From contig DQKQ01000235.1 of the NCBI GenBank assembly GCA_015660615.1, positions 1 through 10,476 of the forward strand: DNA of 10,476 nucleotides. Reading direction: 5' to 3'. Of the stretch, positions 1-5,212 are shown one piece after another. Both the position numbers and the translations under genes were made by a program. The notes beneath the pieces are model-generated. The model did no database searches, was not told the DNA's origin, and saw only the letters and a program-made list of their open reading frames with translations. Position 1 is the stretch's first letter; each line of letters opens with the position of its first letter. The DNA comes from Flavobacteriales bacterium. GTDB lineage: Bacteria > Bacteroidota > Bacteroidia > Flavobacteriales_D > Sanyastnellaceae.

Positions 1-27
1 ACCTTCCACTTTTTATCTCATTTAGAA

Positions 28-56
28 GTGAACATTTCCCCCTCGTGTGTTATAAT
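28..56 (+). promoter_or_regulatory. Promoter GTGAAC-17-TATAAT for gene at 91
   Basis: The -35 element GTGAAC (28-33) and a perfect -10 TATAAT (51-56) are 17 bp apart, the same spacing as the GTGAAA promoters through the window. The leader goes on through CTATAG to AAGGAGG at 80-86. Confidence 0.8.
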
Positions 57-90
57 GTATCTATAGTTTGGTTATATATAAGGAGGCCAT

Positions 91-330
91 ATGGGTTTTA
101 AAGCTGATGGATCGAGGTCCAATGCGAGGATTGTAAAGGAAGAGTTCGGAGATGTACGACAAACGTACACACATGGTAATAGTAGCGGTAATGTTAGGAT
201 TTGTACTGAATCAGGTCGTGATGGCGGGACAAGTCTACAGGTATCGGTAGGCGGTCAAGGTTTTACGTTAACAAACGGTCGTATGGTAAGGTCTCTATAC
301 AATGTATTGCGGAAGCACTACACTGAATAA
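91..330 (+). CDS. Hypothetical protein, 79 aa
   Basis: I do not recognise this protein. It is small, polar and rich in Gly, Ser and Arg, with no membrane segment, signal peptide or cysteine cluster (one Cys only). The middle (about residues 28-62) alternates Gly/Ser/Thr with hydrophobic residues, which suggests a small beta-rich domain, and the last 15 residues look helical and basic. The start is well supported by AAGGAGG four bases upstream of the ATG. The gene has its own promoter at 28-56 and a strong terminator at 378-419, so it looks like a single-gene transcription unit. The real-gene call rests on these signals, not on homology. Confidence 0.75.
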   Translation: MGFKADGSRSNARIVKEEFGDVRQTYTHGNSSGNVRICTESGRDGGTSLQVSVGGQGFTLTNGRMVRSLYNVLRKHYTE

Positions 331-377
331 TCCGTGATCTGGGCAAATTATACTCCTCTTGAGTAGTCGTTGTTTTC

Positions 378-419
378 TGGCACCGATCAGCAAATGCGTT
401 GGTCGGTGCCATTTTCATT
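378..419 (+). terminator. Rho-independent terminator
   Basis: A 12-bp stem (378-389 with 400-411, one T.G pair) encloses a 10-base loop and is followed by TTTTCATT. It lies about 50 bases after the stop of the 91-330 gene and is a conventional terminator, unlike the hairpins fused to promoters further on. Confidence 0.85.
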
Positions 420-441
420 CAACCCCGGTGCGACTGAAACA
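420..441 (+). repeat. Direct repeat copy 1 (GTGCGACTGAAAC box)
   Basis: The 22 bases at 420-441 recur at 565-586 with one difference (C versus G at the sixth base). The core GTGCGACTGAAAC is identical in both. A shorter GTGCGAC also sits in the loop of a small hairpin near 510-527, making three boxes within 160 bases. The stretch 420-610 holds no convincing gene. It is purine-rich with several GAAAATGATG runs. Its function is unknown. Confidence 0.7.
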
Positions 442-474
442 CAGCGCCCATGAGGATGAAAAAATACAGAATAA

Positions 475-491
475 ATCATTGTGAAAATGAT
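475..491 (+). repeat. Hairpin with GTGAA loop
   Basis: ATCATT (475-480) and AATGAT (486-491) form a perfect 6-bp stem around GTGAA. A related, weaker version (ATTGTGAAAAT core) lies at about 541-551. Both carry the GTGAAA hexamer used as -35 elsewhere, but neither has a good -10 seventeen bases on (TAGAAA at 504-509 for this one), so I do not call a promoter here. Confidence 0.4.
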
Positions 492-509
492 GAAAAATGA
501 GGATAGAAA

Positions 510-527
510 AACGAGGTTGTTCCTGTG
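510..527 (+). repeat. Small hairpin carrying a third GTGCGAC box
   Basis: TTCCTG and CAGGAA pair across a loop that contains the GTGCGAC motif also found in the two flanking 22-base repeats. No T-tract follows, so it is not a terminator. Confidence 0.35.
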
Positions 528-564
528 CGACGCAGGAATGATTGTGAAAATGATGCTCGGTGAT

Positions 565-586
565 CAACCGCGGTGCGACTGAAACA
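565..586 (+). repeat. Direct repeat copy 2 (GTGCGACTGAAAC box)
   Basis: This is the second copy of the repeat at 420-441, matching at 21 of 22 bases. It lies just upstream of the small membrane-protein gene at 611, so it could be a regulatory or recombination site for that operon. That role is inference. Confidence 0.7.
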
Positions 587-610
587 GGATGTGAATTGTG
601 AGGAAATGTG

Positions 611-730
611 ATGGGTGATGATAATATTTGGACTTTATATTTGTTACTGATGGGCATAAACACAATTTGCACTCTCGGCGGACTATTTATGGGCTGGTTA
701 CTCTGGGGCAGAAAAAGAAAAAGATTTTAA
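611..730 (+). CDS. Small membrane protein, 39 aa
   Basis: This gene is too short for usual ORF cut-offs. The product begins MGDDNIWTLY, continues with one hydrophobic segment of about 22 residues (from roughly residue 9 to 31, ending GLFMGWLLWG), and ends with a basic tail RKRKRF. That layout predicts a single-span inner-membrane protein with its C-terminus in the cytoplasm. GAGGA upstream (about 599-603) gives an acceptable Shine-Dalgarno spacing. The next gene (758) starts 27 bases after the stop and also encodes a one-span protein, so the two probably form an operon. No function can be assigned; such small phage membrane proteins include lysis accessories and host-takeover factors, but nothing here identifies either. 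Confidence 0.65.
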   Translation: MGDDNIWTLYLLLMGINTICTLGGLFMGWLLWGRKRKRF

Positions 731-757
731 AAAGTGAAAATATAAGGAAAGTAAGTT

Positions 758-994
758 ATGGAATTTTCAACCACTATTTGGATGGGTGTTATAGCAATTA
801 TGCTATTTGGCGGTGCAATGGTTTATGCGCTAAAGTTAAAAATGGAAGAAGAGAAGCGACATCAAAAGCTTGAGGAACGCGTTCTAACACTTGAAAAGTT
901 TGCATCAAAGAAAAGGAGAAATCGCAAGTATTCGACTGTGAAGAATAAGGCGGTTCCTGATGAGAAATACCCACAAAAAGAAAGACAAATGTGA
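758..994 (+). CDS. Single-span membrane protein with basic C-terminal tail, 78 aa
   Basis: Residues about 6-25 (TTIWMGVIAIMLFGGAMVYA) form one membrane helix. They are followed by a charged, probably coiled-coil stretch (KLKMEEEKRHQKLEERVLTLEKF) and then a very basic tail with KKRRNRK. The topology should be N-out/C-in with the tail in the cytoplasm. AAGGAAAG lies upstream of the ATG at usable spacing. An ORF in another frame of this stretch starts at 628 and is a shadow. The stop codon overlaps a GTGAAA hexamer (991-996) that may begin the next promoter. The family is unknown. The TM-plus-coiled-coil layout resembles i-spanin-like or anchoring proteins, but no lysis genes are adjacent, so I do not claim this. 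Confidence 0.7.
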   Translation: MEFSTTIWMGVIAIMLFGGAMVYALKLKMEEEKRHQKLEERVLTLEKFASKKRRNRKYSTVKNKAVPDEKYPQKERQM

Positions 995-1020
995 AAACCA
1001 AGGTAAATAAGGTTTATTAT
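991..1020 (+). promoter_or_regulatory. Probable weak promoter GTGAAA-18-TATTAT
   Basis: GTGAAA (991-996) overlaps the stop of the preceding gene. TATTAT (1015-1020) is one base off consensus and lies 18 bp downstream. It would drive the gene at 1058. It is weaker than the other copies. Confidence 0.4.
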
Positions 1021-1057
1021 TAGACCATATTAAATATAACACGTTGGATATGGGAAA

Positions 1058-1309
1058 ATGAGTATTAAGGATATCAGGGAAGGGTGGTATAACTACCTAA
1101 AGATGGGATTCAATAAGAAATCTATCGCGCCTGAGTTCTTAAAGGAAGTAGAAAAACGTGCTAATATATGCAAAGATTGTCCAGAACTATACACAATACC
1201 AATAGACCTGGAAATTGTTAAGGGTATGTGTCAAAAGTGTAAGTGTGTATTTCCAGCTCTAATCTTTGCACCAAATAAAAGGTGCCCATTGGGTAAATGG
1301 AGCGTATGA
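1058..1309 (+). CDS. Zinc-ribbon-like Cys-rich protein, 83 aa
   Basis: The protein has an N-terminal helical part and then six cysteines arranged CKDC (about residues 38-41), CQKCKC (58-63) and one in RCPLGKW near the C-terminus, a pattern typical of a structural zinc site. Small proteins with a CxxC ... CxxCxC ... CP.GKW layout are, as I recall, common hypothetical proteins in tailed phages; that is family recollection, not a search result. Only a weak purine-rich stretch precedes the start. The stop overlaps the start of the next gene in an ATGATGA arrangement, and the GGAG for that gene lies inside this one, so the two are probably translationally coupled. A role in DNA or RNA binding is possible but unproven. 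Confidence 0.75.
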   Translation: MSIKDIREGWYNYLKMGFNKKSIAPEFLKEVEKRANICKDCPELYTIPIDLEIVKGMCQKCKCVFPALIFAPNKRCPLGKWSV

Positions 1310-1980
1310 TGAGTTATTTAAATTCTGAATTAACATATAATGCACTCACGAGTATGCATAGGTTTTTTGGCGAACTAGAGACACTATATACAAAGTACAA
1401 TATATCTCTATTGGACGATCAGTGTAGGCGTAATAACCTTATGTCTGCATCACAAGAAAGATTCTTTGCAGAAGAACTAAAATTGGAACACGGGAACGTA
1501 CGCAACGATGGGCGGACAGGTGAAGCTGATATCATCCTTGAGGGACTGGGCTGCGAACTAGAGTGTAAGCTAACCTCCCCCAAAAAATCAGGTGGTGTTT
1601 GTCTCCAGACTGACTACGTAACACTCAAGAATAAAGGGGTGTTGGATTACCTTTATGTAATTGCAGACCCGGAATTCAAGAGGTTCTGCGTTTTACACTT
1701 TAGTGGTCTTGACACAGATGATTTCTTTTTCCCTGCTTCAGGCAGCCGTGGGAAGGCACGTATGAATAAGGATCGTGCAATGAATAAGTGTTCCGTCCTG
1801 TGGGGTAAGGCAATCAATATAAACGATGAAACACTGGATCGTTTTGAACACCGATTGTTGGGTCTTAGTGAACGAGCTGTTCGGACTAAGGTAAAACTAA
1901 AATCACAGATTGCTGCATTGAAAGTACGTACTCGTTCGTTTCGATATGAGTTAGAACCACTCCTACCGGTATTACAATAA
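1309..1980 (+). CDS. Putative PD-(D/E)XK-type nuclease, 223 aa
   Basis: The central part carries GEADI (Asp74) and, eleven residues later, ELECK (Glu85, Lys87). This is the D-x10-E-x-K spacing of the PD-(D/E)XK nuclease fold, and a helix before it (about 49-60, with Glu56) could supply the usual acidic residue. The remainder (VLDYLYVIADPEF, then RFCVLHFSG) reads like the later strands of that fold. The C-terminus is helical and basic. Substrate is unknown; restriction-like, resolvase-like and DNA-degrading roles are all possible. I chose the ATG at 1309 because GGAG at 1299-1302 is six bases away; the upstream ATGs at 1297 and 1306 are poorly placed. It overlaps the stop of the zinc-ribbon gene and is probably coupled to it. 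Confidence 0.65.
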   Translation: MSYLNSELTYNALTSMHRFFGELETLYTKYNISLLDDQCRRNNLMSASQERFFAEELKLEHGNVRNDGRTGEADIILEGLGCELECKLTSPKKSGGVCLQTDYVTLKNKGVLDYLYVIADPEFKRFCVLHFSGLDTDDFFFPASGSRGKARMNKDRAMNKCSVLWGKAININDETLDRFEHRLLGLSERAVRTKVKLKSQIAALKVRTRSFRYELEPLLPVLQ

Positions 1981-2002
1981 TACAAATTAAATTTTGAAAT
2001 AT

Positions 2003-2031
2003 GTGAAAACTTAATAAAGAAATGTTATAAT
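2003..2031 (+). promoter_or_regulatory. Promoter GTGAAA-17-TATAAT for gene at 2057
   Basis: GTGAAA (2003-2008) and TATAAT (2026-2031) are exactly 17 bp apart. The element begins about 22 bases after the stop of the nuclease-like gene. Confidence 0.85.
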
Positions 2032-2056
2032 AGATATATCGGTTGGTGGGGGAAAT

Positions 2057-2281
2057 ATGATGACTGAGATTTACATGGACAGGGGACAATGTCAAAAATT
2101 TGAAGTTCCCTATGTTGATAAGGGCACGGAACTATATATTGCAGCCGATACCGTGTTACGATCCCGTGACCCAGGAGGATATGACAAGTATCATAATGAA
2201 TTTTTAAGCGCCAAAGGTGGTAAAACCTTGGTGTTAGAAGGGCTTGGCTATGGTTGGTTTCAAGTCAAAAGTGTAATTTAA
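2057..2281 (+). CDS. Hypothetical protein, 74 aa
   Basis: I do not recognise it. It is a small soluble protein, mixed in charge, with one Cys and no membrane segment. Its C-terminal third (KTLVLEGLGYGWFQVKSVI) looks like two beta strands joined by a Gly-rich turn. GTGGGGG lies upstream of two adjacent ATGs (2057 and 2060) and either could be used. The gene has its own promoter and is followed 18 bases later by the start of the 2300 gene, so genes 2057, 2300 and 2583 probably share this transcript. Confidence 0.7.
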   Translation: MMTEIYMDRGQCQKFEVPYVDKGTELYIAADTVLRSRDPGGYDKYHNEFLSAKGGKTLVLEGLGYGWFQVKSVI

Positions 2282-2299
2282 GTAGTAGAGGTTAAATAA

Positions 2300-2581
2300 A
2301 TGAGTCTTAATAGACAACAGATTGCTGATTTTATAGATTCTTTGGATGAGAAGGGATTGGAGGCTTTAAGTGAGGTATGGAACAACCGTCGAAAGAATGA
2401 ACAACGTAATGCATTCCACCAGTTCAAACCAGGCGACGGGGTTTGGTTTACATCAAGAAATGGGTATCGTGTTGCTGGTACAGTGTTACGTCGGCTAAGA
2501 AAGAATATTCTTGTTGAGGCTGATACAGGTGGAAGGTGGCGTGTCACCCCAACACTTTTGAATAGGACAAGTGGAAATTAA
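2300..2581 (+). CDS. Hypothetical protein with SH3/Tudor-like domain, 93 aa
   Basis: The N-terminal 35 residues are helical (RQQIADFIDSLDEKGLEAL). The rest reads as a small beta-barrel of the KOW/Tudor/SH3-like kind: FKPGDGVWF, then GYRVAGTVLRRLRKNILVEAD, then GRWRVTPTLL. The pattern 'GD.V.F ... G ... V ... W.V ... L' is widespread in small phage proteins and in nucleic-acid-binding barrels, so a nucleic acid or protein interaction role is reasonable but inferred. A GAGG about ten bases upstream is a modest Shine-Dalgarno. The protein at 8818 has a similar 'F..GDW' barrel. It is followed directly by the gene at 2583. Confidence 0.7.
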   Translation: MSLNRQQIADFIDSLDEKGLEALSEVWNNRRKNEQRNAFHQFKPGDGVWFTSRNGYRVAGTVLRRLRKNILVEADTGGRWRVTPTLLNRTSGN

Positions 2582-2582
2582 T

Positions 2583-2870
2583 ATGCGTACTCACATGAAT
2601 AAATATGGGAGGTTTAGAGTGAGTGATAAGAATCTTTATGATCAGAGTCTGGTAGTTCGATATGGCGTAGATAAAGGGCGACTAGCTAGGTGGAAATTGT
2701 TTCATGAAAAGGTTGCTTGGTTAGAGTTTCGTGCTTCACAAACAAATAATGACATTAAACGTCATAAGTTACTTGAAAATGCAGCAAATCAGTTGAAATC
2801 TGCAAATAAAATCTTGAGAGAGGCTTCCCGCAATCTGTGCGAAAGTGACCCAAACAAGAATAAAACATAG
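2583..2870 (+). CDS. Hypothetical helical basic protein, 95 aa
   Basis: The ATG at 2583 comes right after the stop of the previous gene. A GTGGA about nine bases upstream is a weak Shine-Dalgarno, and coupling from the upstream gene is likely. An internal ATG at 2595 is a possible alternative. The protein is basic and mostly helical: after MNKYGRFRVSDKNLYDQSL there are long amphipathic stretches (RLARWKLFHEKVAWLEFR, then LLENAANQLKSANKILREA) that could form a helical hairpin. It has one Cys and no known motif. I cannot name a function. The transcript then runs into the stem-loop/promoter element at 2881. Confidence 0.65.
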   Translation: MRTHMNKYGRFRVSDKNLYDQSLVVRYGVDKGRLARWKLFHEKVAWLEFRASQTNNDIKRHKLLENAANQLKSANKILREASRNLCESDPNKNKT

Positions 2871-2880
2871 TAATAAACGT

Positions 2881-2902
2881 GGGCAGGTGTGAAAACCTGC
2901 CC
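2881..2902 (+). repeat. Stem-loop whose loop is the -35 hexamer (1 of 4)
   Basis: GGGCAGGT (2881-2888) and ACCTGCCC (2895-2902) form a perfect 8-bp stem whose six-base loop is exactly GTGAAA (2889-2894), the -35 element of the promoter for the RadA-like gene. Downstream bases are T-rich (TGTGTTTGTT), so it could also end the upstream transcript. Confidence 0.85.
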
Positions 2903-2917
2903 TGTGTTTGTTATAAT
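2889..2917 (+). promoter_or_regulatory. Promoter GTGAAA-17-TATAAT for the RadA-like gene
   Basis: GTGAAA 2889-2894 and TATAAT 2912-2917 are 17 bp apart. The -35 is the loop of the hairpin at 2881-2902. Confidence 0.85.
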
Positions 2918-2953
2918 AATATTGTATTGAAAACTTAGCTTGAGGGCAAATAA

Positions 2954-3688
2954 ATGCAATTAAATGTCGGAATTAATGATATCAAGAACGGAACCAACAT
3001 CATGGATGTTAAGGTTCCCGACATTCTGCGCCAACGCGTAAAATCAAATCTCCCGTGGATTGATGACCTATTCAATGGTGGGTTCATTCGTACCACGACT
3101 ACACTGTTTACAGGCACCCCCGGTGCGGGTAAGACAACGCTGATGTTACAGTTGGCAAATGCACTTACGGGTGCAGGACATACTGTAATGTTTAATACTG
3201 CGGAGGAATCGCTGTATCAGATTAAGATGGTTGTGGAACGTTTACGATTACAGAAAGGCTTCGTTGCAGGTCAAGATTCAGAAATGGAGAAATTGATAAA
3301 ACATGCTGATGAGATTGATGCAGAATTTCTCATGATTGATTCACTGCAATGTATGAATGATGGAAAATACGGTCAACATACCAACACTAAGACGCCTAGT
3401 CGTTGTCTTGAGATGGTTACAAACTGGGCAAAGGAACGCCAAAAGTGTGCATTTGTCATTGGTCAGGTCGGTAAATCTGGTCAGTTTAAGGGTGAAATGG
3501 CCCTAAAACATATGGTAGATGCACATATGCACCTGTGCCTGGATGTCCAAGAAAAGTCAGATACGTATGGGCTGCGGTTGCTTGAGCTTCAGAAATATCG
3601 ATTTGGGCCTGGTGGGAAGACATTTGTATTGGATATGCGTGAGAGGGGATTGCGAGAGTTCAATGGACGGTCTACCGTGATTGAATAA
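2954..3688 (+). CDS. RadA/Sms-like RecA-fold ATPase, 244 aa
   Basis: The protein matches the RecA-like core of RadA/Sms, a helicase/branch-migration ATPase of homologous recombination. In order it shows IDDLFNGGF (36-44), Walker A GTPGAGKTT (54-62), TAEES (82-86, with the likely catalytic Glu), Walker B LMIDSLQ (126-132), then VIGQVGKSGQFKGEMALKHMVD (168-189) and KYRFGPGG (214-221), the counterpart of the KNRFG motif diagnostic of RadA. It lacks both the N-terminal C4 zinc finger and the C-terminal Lon-like domain of cellular RadA (about 450 aa), so it is a core-only phage form. GAGGG seven bases upstream supports the ATG. It is transcribed from its own promoter (2889-2917) and followed by another hairpin/promoter. 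A DnaB-like replicative helicase is less likely given the KxRFG motif. Confidence 0.85.
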   Translation: MQLNVGINDIKNGTNIMDVKVPDILRQRVKSNLPWIDDLFNGGFIRTTTTLFTGTPGAGKTTLMLQLANALTGAGHTVMFNTAEESLYQIKMVVERLRLQKGFVAGQDSEMEKLIKHADEIDAEFLMIDSLQCMNDGKYGQHTNTKTPSRCLEMVTNWAKERQKCAFVIGQVGKSGQFKGEMALKHMVDAHMHLCLDVQEKSDTYGLRLLELQKYRFGPGGKTFVLDMRERGLREFNGRSTVIE

Positions 3689-3698
3689 CACCAATTTG

Positions 3699-3726
3699 CA
3701 GGCAGGGGTGTAAAACCCCCTGCCTG
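3699..3726 (+). repeat. Stem-loop enclosing the -35 region (2 of 4)
   Basis: CAGGCAGGGGT (3699-3709) pairs with positions 3715-3726 over 11 bp with one bulged C, around a GTAAA loop. Apart from a shared GGCAGG core, its stem differs from that at 2881, but the loop position relative to TATAAT is kept. It lies eleven bases after the stop of the RadA-like gene. Confidence 0.8.
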
Positions 3727-3737
3727 TGGTGTATAAT
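3709..3737 (+). promoter_or_regulatory. Promoter TGTAAA-17-TATAAT
   Basis: TGTAAA 3709-3714 replaces the usual GTGAAA; TATAAT is at 3732-3737. An ATG lies exactly six bases after TATAAT (3744) but opens only a four-codon ORF (MDSA, stop 3756-3758), upstream of the gene at 3795. Confidence 0.75.
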
Positions 3738-3794
3738 ATTAATATGGACAGCGCATAGAAACATGCACTGATTATGGTGAGAAGGAGATATAAT

Positions 3795-4079
3795 GTGAAT
3801 TATGTTGATGAAAGTCTCTTAAAAGAGGCAGAGTGTATTGCCAGGAGTGATGGTAATTTAGTCAAGAAATTTCAGGATGGTAAAATCAGTATTCATGAAA
3901 TTGCACGGCTAGCAAGCTATGCAGCCCATAAAGTTGTGGCCCGGAGAATTTTTGATACGTTATTTTATGAGCCACAATTACACTCGTTGGTAGAACGGTT
4001 GCAATCAAGTTCGACATTTCAAGAAAATTGGGGTGCCGATGAAGAAAATTTGAAAGTTTCTGTGAAAACTCACGGATAA
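3795..4079 (+). CDS. Hypothetical helical protein, 94 aa, GTG start
   Basis: I chose the GTG at 3795 because a strong AAGGAGATAT Shine-Dalgarno (from 3782) sits six bases upstream; the longer reading from ATG 3774 would place that signal inside the gene. The product is mostly alpha-helical and acidic-to-neutral (DESLLKEAECIARSDGNL, ISIHEIARLASYAAHKVVARRIFDTLF, LHSLVERLQSS), with no motif I know. It has one Cys. Its 3' end overlaps the -35 hexamer of the next promoter at 4062, a pattern seen repeatedly here. Function unknown. Confidence 0.7.
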   Translation: MNYVDESLLKEAECIARSDGNLVKKFQDGKISIHEIARLASYAAHKVVARRIFDTLFYEPQLHSLVERLQSSSTFQENWGADEENLKVSVKTHG

Positions 4080-4090
4080 TTTGGTATAAT
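4062..4090 (+). promoter_or_regulatory. Promoter GTGAAA-17-TATAAT for gene at 4130
   Basis: GTGAAA 4062-4067 lies inside the end of the preceding gene, TATAAT is at 4085-4090, spacing 17. A weak stem AGTTT/AAACT surrounds the -35. The transcript could run on into tRNA-Arg and tRNA-Leu, since no strong terminator intervenes. Confidence 0.85.
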
Positions 4091-4129
4091 TAAATTAACT
4101 TAAAACCTAAATTTATCTAAGGAGATAAA

Positions 4130-4645
4130 ATGTCTAAGCAAACTTTTCCCCGGCTTTTCAATGTTTTTGGTACGTCGTTTGACCTTGATGGTAAACGTGC
4201 CATGCGAAGGCTAGCCATTGTGTTGGGGGATGCCCTTGGAAAATCTGTTCATATTTCAAACAACAAACAGGTCGGTGAAACCGTCGTCAAGGGTAAGCCT
4301 GTAAAGGTACCAGGTTGGGCGGTGCTTGTCGGGTGTGATAGTAAGGCTGAAGCCAAGGAACTCCGCAATAAGTTTTGGAATCCGGCTGTGTTTGTGGAAG
4401 TGTCTCCCTTCAGGGTTGCCAAGCTCCCACAACATGCAAAGAACCTTGAGTTTGATGCAAATGCGAAGGATTTCAATCCGTATGGGTGGATTCTTGCGGA
4501 GTTCGGGCTCAGTAACATGGATTTTGTTGTGAAACAGGAGCTGTATACGTCTGAAAAGGTGCTGACAAAGCCTAAGGGCAAGCCGAATGTCAAAGAGTCC
4601 AAGGCTAGTGATGATGGTGAGCTGGTAAACATCAAGGCAGCATAA
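4130..4645 (+). CDS. Hypothetical protein, 171 aa
   Basis: This is one of the larger proteins of the window, but I do not recognise it. AAGGAGATAAA directly upstream is an excellent Shine-Dalgarno. The N-terminal two thirds look like a compact alpha/beta domain (FPRLFNVFGTSFDLDGKRAM, RLAIVLGDALGKSVHIS, PGWAVLVGCDSKAEAKELR, AVFVEVSPFRV). The last 30 residues are a low-complexity Lys/Gly/Pro/Ser tail (TKPKGKPNVKESKASDDG) that is probably disordered. Strong initiation signals and a private promoter suggest high expression, so a DNA-binding or abundant early protein would fit, but that is inference. A small GC-rich hairpin follows at 4659-4678, then tRNA genes. Confidence 0.75.
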   Translation: MSKQTFPRLFNVFGTSFDLDGKRAMRRLAIVLGDALGKSVHISNNKQVGETVVKGKPVKVPGWAVLVGCDSKAEAKELRNKFWNPAVFVEVSPFRVAKLPQHAKNLEFDANAKDFNPYGWILAEFGLSNMDFVVKQELYTSEKVLTKPKGKPNVKESKASDDGELVNIKAA

Positions 4646-4658
4646 CCAATCAGTTGTT

Positions 4659-4678
4659 GGGGTGGTGATAGTCACCCC
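4659..4678 (+). repeat. Short GC-rich hairpin after the 4130 gene
   Basis: GGGGTG (4659-4664) pairs with CACCCC (4673-4678) around GTGATAGT. There is no T-tract, so it is a poor terminator. It may protect the mRNA 3' end or be trimmed during tRNA processing. Confidence 0.45.
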
Positions 4679-4685
4679 GACATTT

Positions 4686-4759
4686 ACCTTCGTAGCTCAG
4701 CTGGATAGAGCATCGGCCTCCTAAGCCGAGGGTCACAGGTTCGAATCCTGTCGGGGGTA
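4686..4759 (+). tRNA. tRNA-Arg (anticodon CCT)
   Basis: The cloverleaf is complete. Acceptor ACCTTCG pairs with CGGGGGT over seven positions (two T.G), the D-arm is GCTC/GAGC, the anticodon arm TCGGC-CTCCTAA-GCCGA, the T-arm ACAGG-TTCGAAT-CCTGT, and the discriminator is A. CCA is not encoded (CT follows). It reads AGG codons. Confidence 0.93.
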
Positions 4760-4763
4760 CTAT

Positions 4764-4847
4764 GCCATGGTGGCGGAATTGGTAGACGCAACGGACTTAA
4801 AATCCGTTGTCCGTATGGACGTGAGGGTTCAAGTCCCTCCCGTGGCA
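4764..4847 (+). tRNA. tRNA-Leu (anticodon TAA)
   Basis: A class II tRNA with a long variable arm (about TGTCCGTATGGACG). Acceptor GCCATGG pairs with CCGTGGC, the anticodon arm is ACGGA-CTTAAAA-TCCGT, the T-loop TTCAAGT, discriminator A, and CCA is not encoded. It is only four bases from tRNA-Arg and probably shares its precursor. It reads TTA codons, which are common in this AT-leaning region. Confidence 0.94.
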
Positions 4848-4863
4848 CTAAATTTTTTGGTGA

Positions 4864-4893
4864 GTGAAATTATAACCTAAGTGGTGGTATAAT
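4864..4893 (+). promoter_or_regulatory. Promoter GTGAAA-18-TATAAT, predicted leaderless start
   Basis: GTGAAA 4864-4869 and TATAAT 4888-4893. The ATG of the next gene begins at 4900, six bases after TATAAT and so at the expected transcription start. Confidence 0.8.
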
Positions 4894-4899
4894 ATAAAT

Positions 4900-5211
4900 A
4901 TGAGAAACCAAACAAATAGAAAAAGACCGGCCCCTCGACAAAGACGCCAACCAACTGGCCCCCGGCCGACAAGACGTCCCCGAAGTAGGAGGCGTGGTCG
5001 TGGTGGACAGGTTGCCGAGCTTGGCGATCGTTCAACACTGTACTTTTTTGTTATCCTGCTTACACTATGGTTTGTTGCAGGAGCAATGACCTGGGCATAT
5101 GTTGGGTACGCATTCCTTGGTGCAATCGTGTTATCGCTTTCATCGTGGCAGGACTTCTTAGGACTCGTGGTCCTGATCCTGGCAACGGTTGGAATCTTTT
5201 CATTGTTGTAA
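4900..5211 (+). CDS. Two-span membrane protein with Arg/Pro-rich N-terminus, 103 aa
   Basis: The first 37 residues are strongly basic and low in complexity (for example RKRPAPRQRRQPTGPRPTRR), probably disordered, cytoplasmic and able to bind nucleic acid or phospholipid. Two hydrophobic segments follow, about residues 49-74 (LYFFVILLTLWFVAGAMTWA) and 83-103 (WQDFLGLVVLILATVGIF), predicting two membrane helices with the N-terminus in the cytoplasm. There is no Shine-Dalgarno: the ATG sits six bases after TATAAT, so the mRNA should be leaderless. The stop is two bases from the ATG of the Bfd-like gene, suggesting coupled translation. The family is unknown. Holins can have two spans and charged ends, but the long Arg-rich N-terminus and lack of lysis neighbours argue against a firm call. 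Confidence 0.75.
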   Translation: MRNQTNRKRPAPRQRRQPTGPRPTRRPRSRRRGRGGQVAELGDRSTLYFFVILLTLWFVAGAMTWAYVGYAFLGAIVLSLSSWQDFLGLVVLILATVGIFSLL

Positions 5212-5212
5212 T

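Noticed and set aside
544..572. GTGAAA at 544 as a promoter
   Set aside because: The bases at the -10 position (ACCGCG) are far from TATAAT.
420..586. CRISPR array
   Set aside because: There are only two copies of the 22-base repeat, 123 bases apart, with no regular spacers.
734..762. GTGAAA at 734 as a promoter for the 758 gene
   Set aside because: No -10 lies 16-18 bp downstream; the gene is better explained as part of an operon with the one at 611.
4249..4675. Two long antisense ORFs opposite the 4130 gene
   Set aside because: The + strand gene has an excellent Shine-Dalgarno and promoter; the antisense frames have none, and every supported gene in the window is on the + strand.
4900..5211. 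Holin assignment for the two-span protein
   Set aside because: Two spans fit, but the long Arg/Pro-rich N-terminus and the absence of endolysin or spanin genes nearby do not support it.
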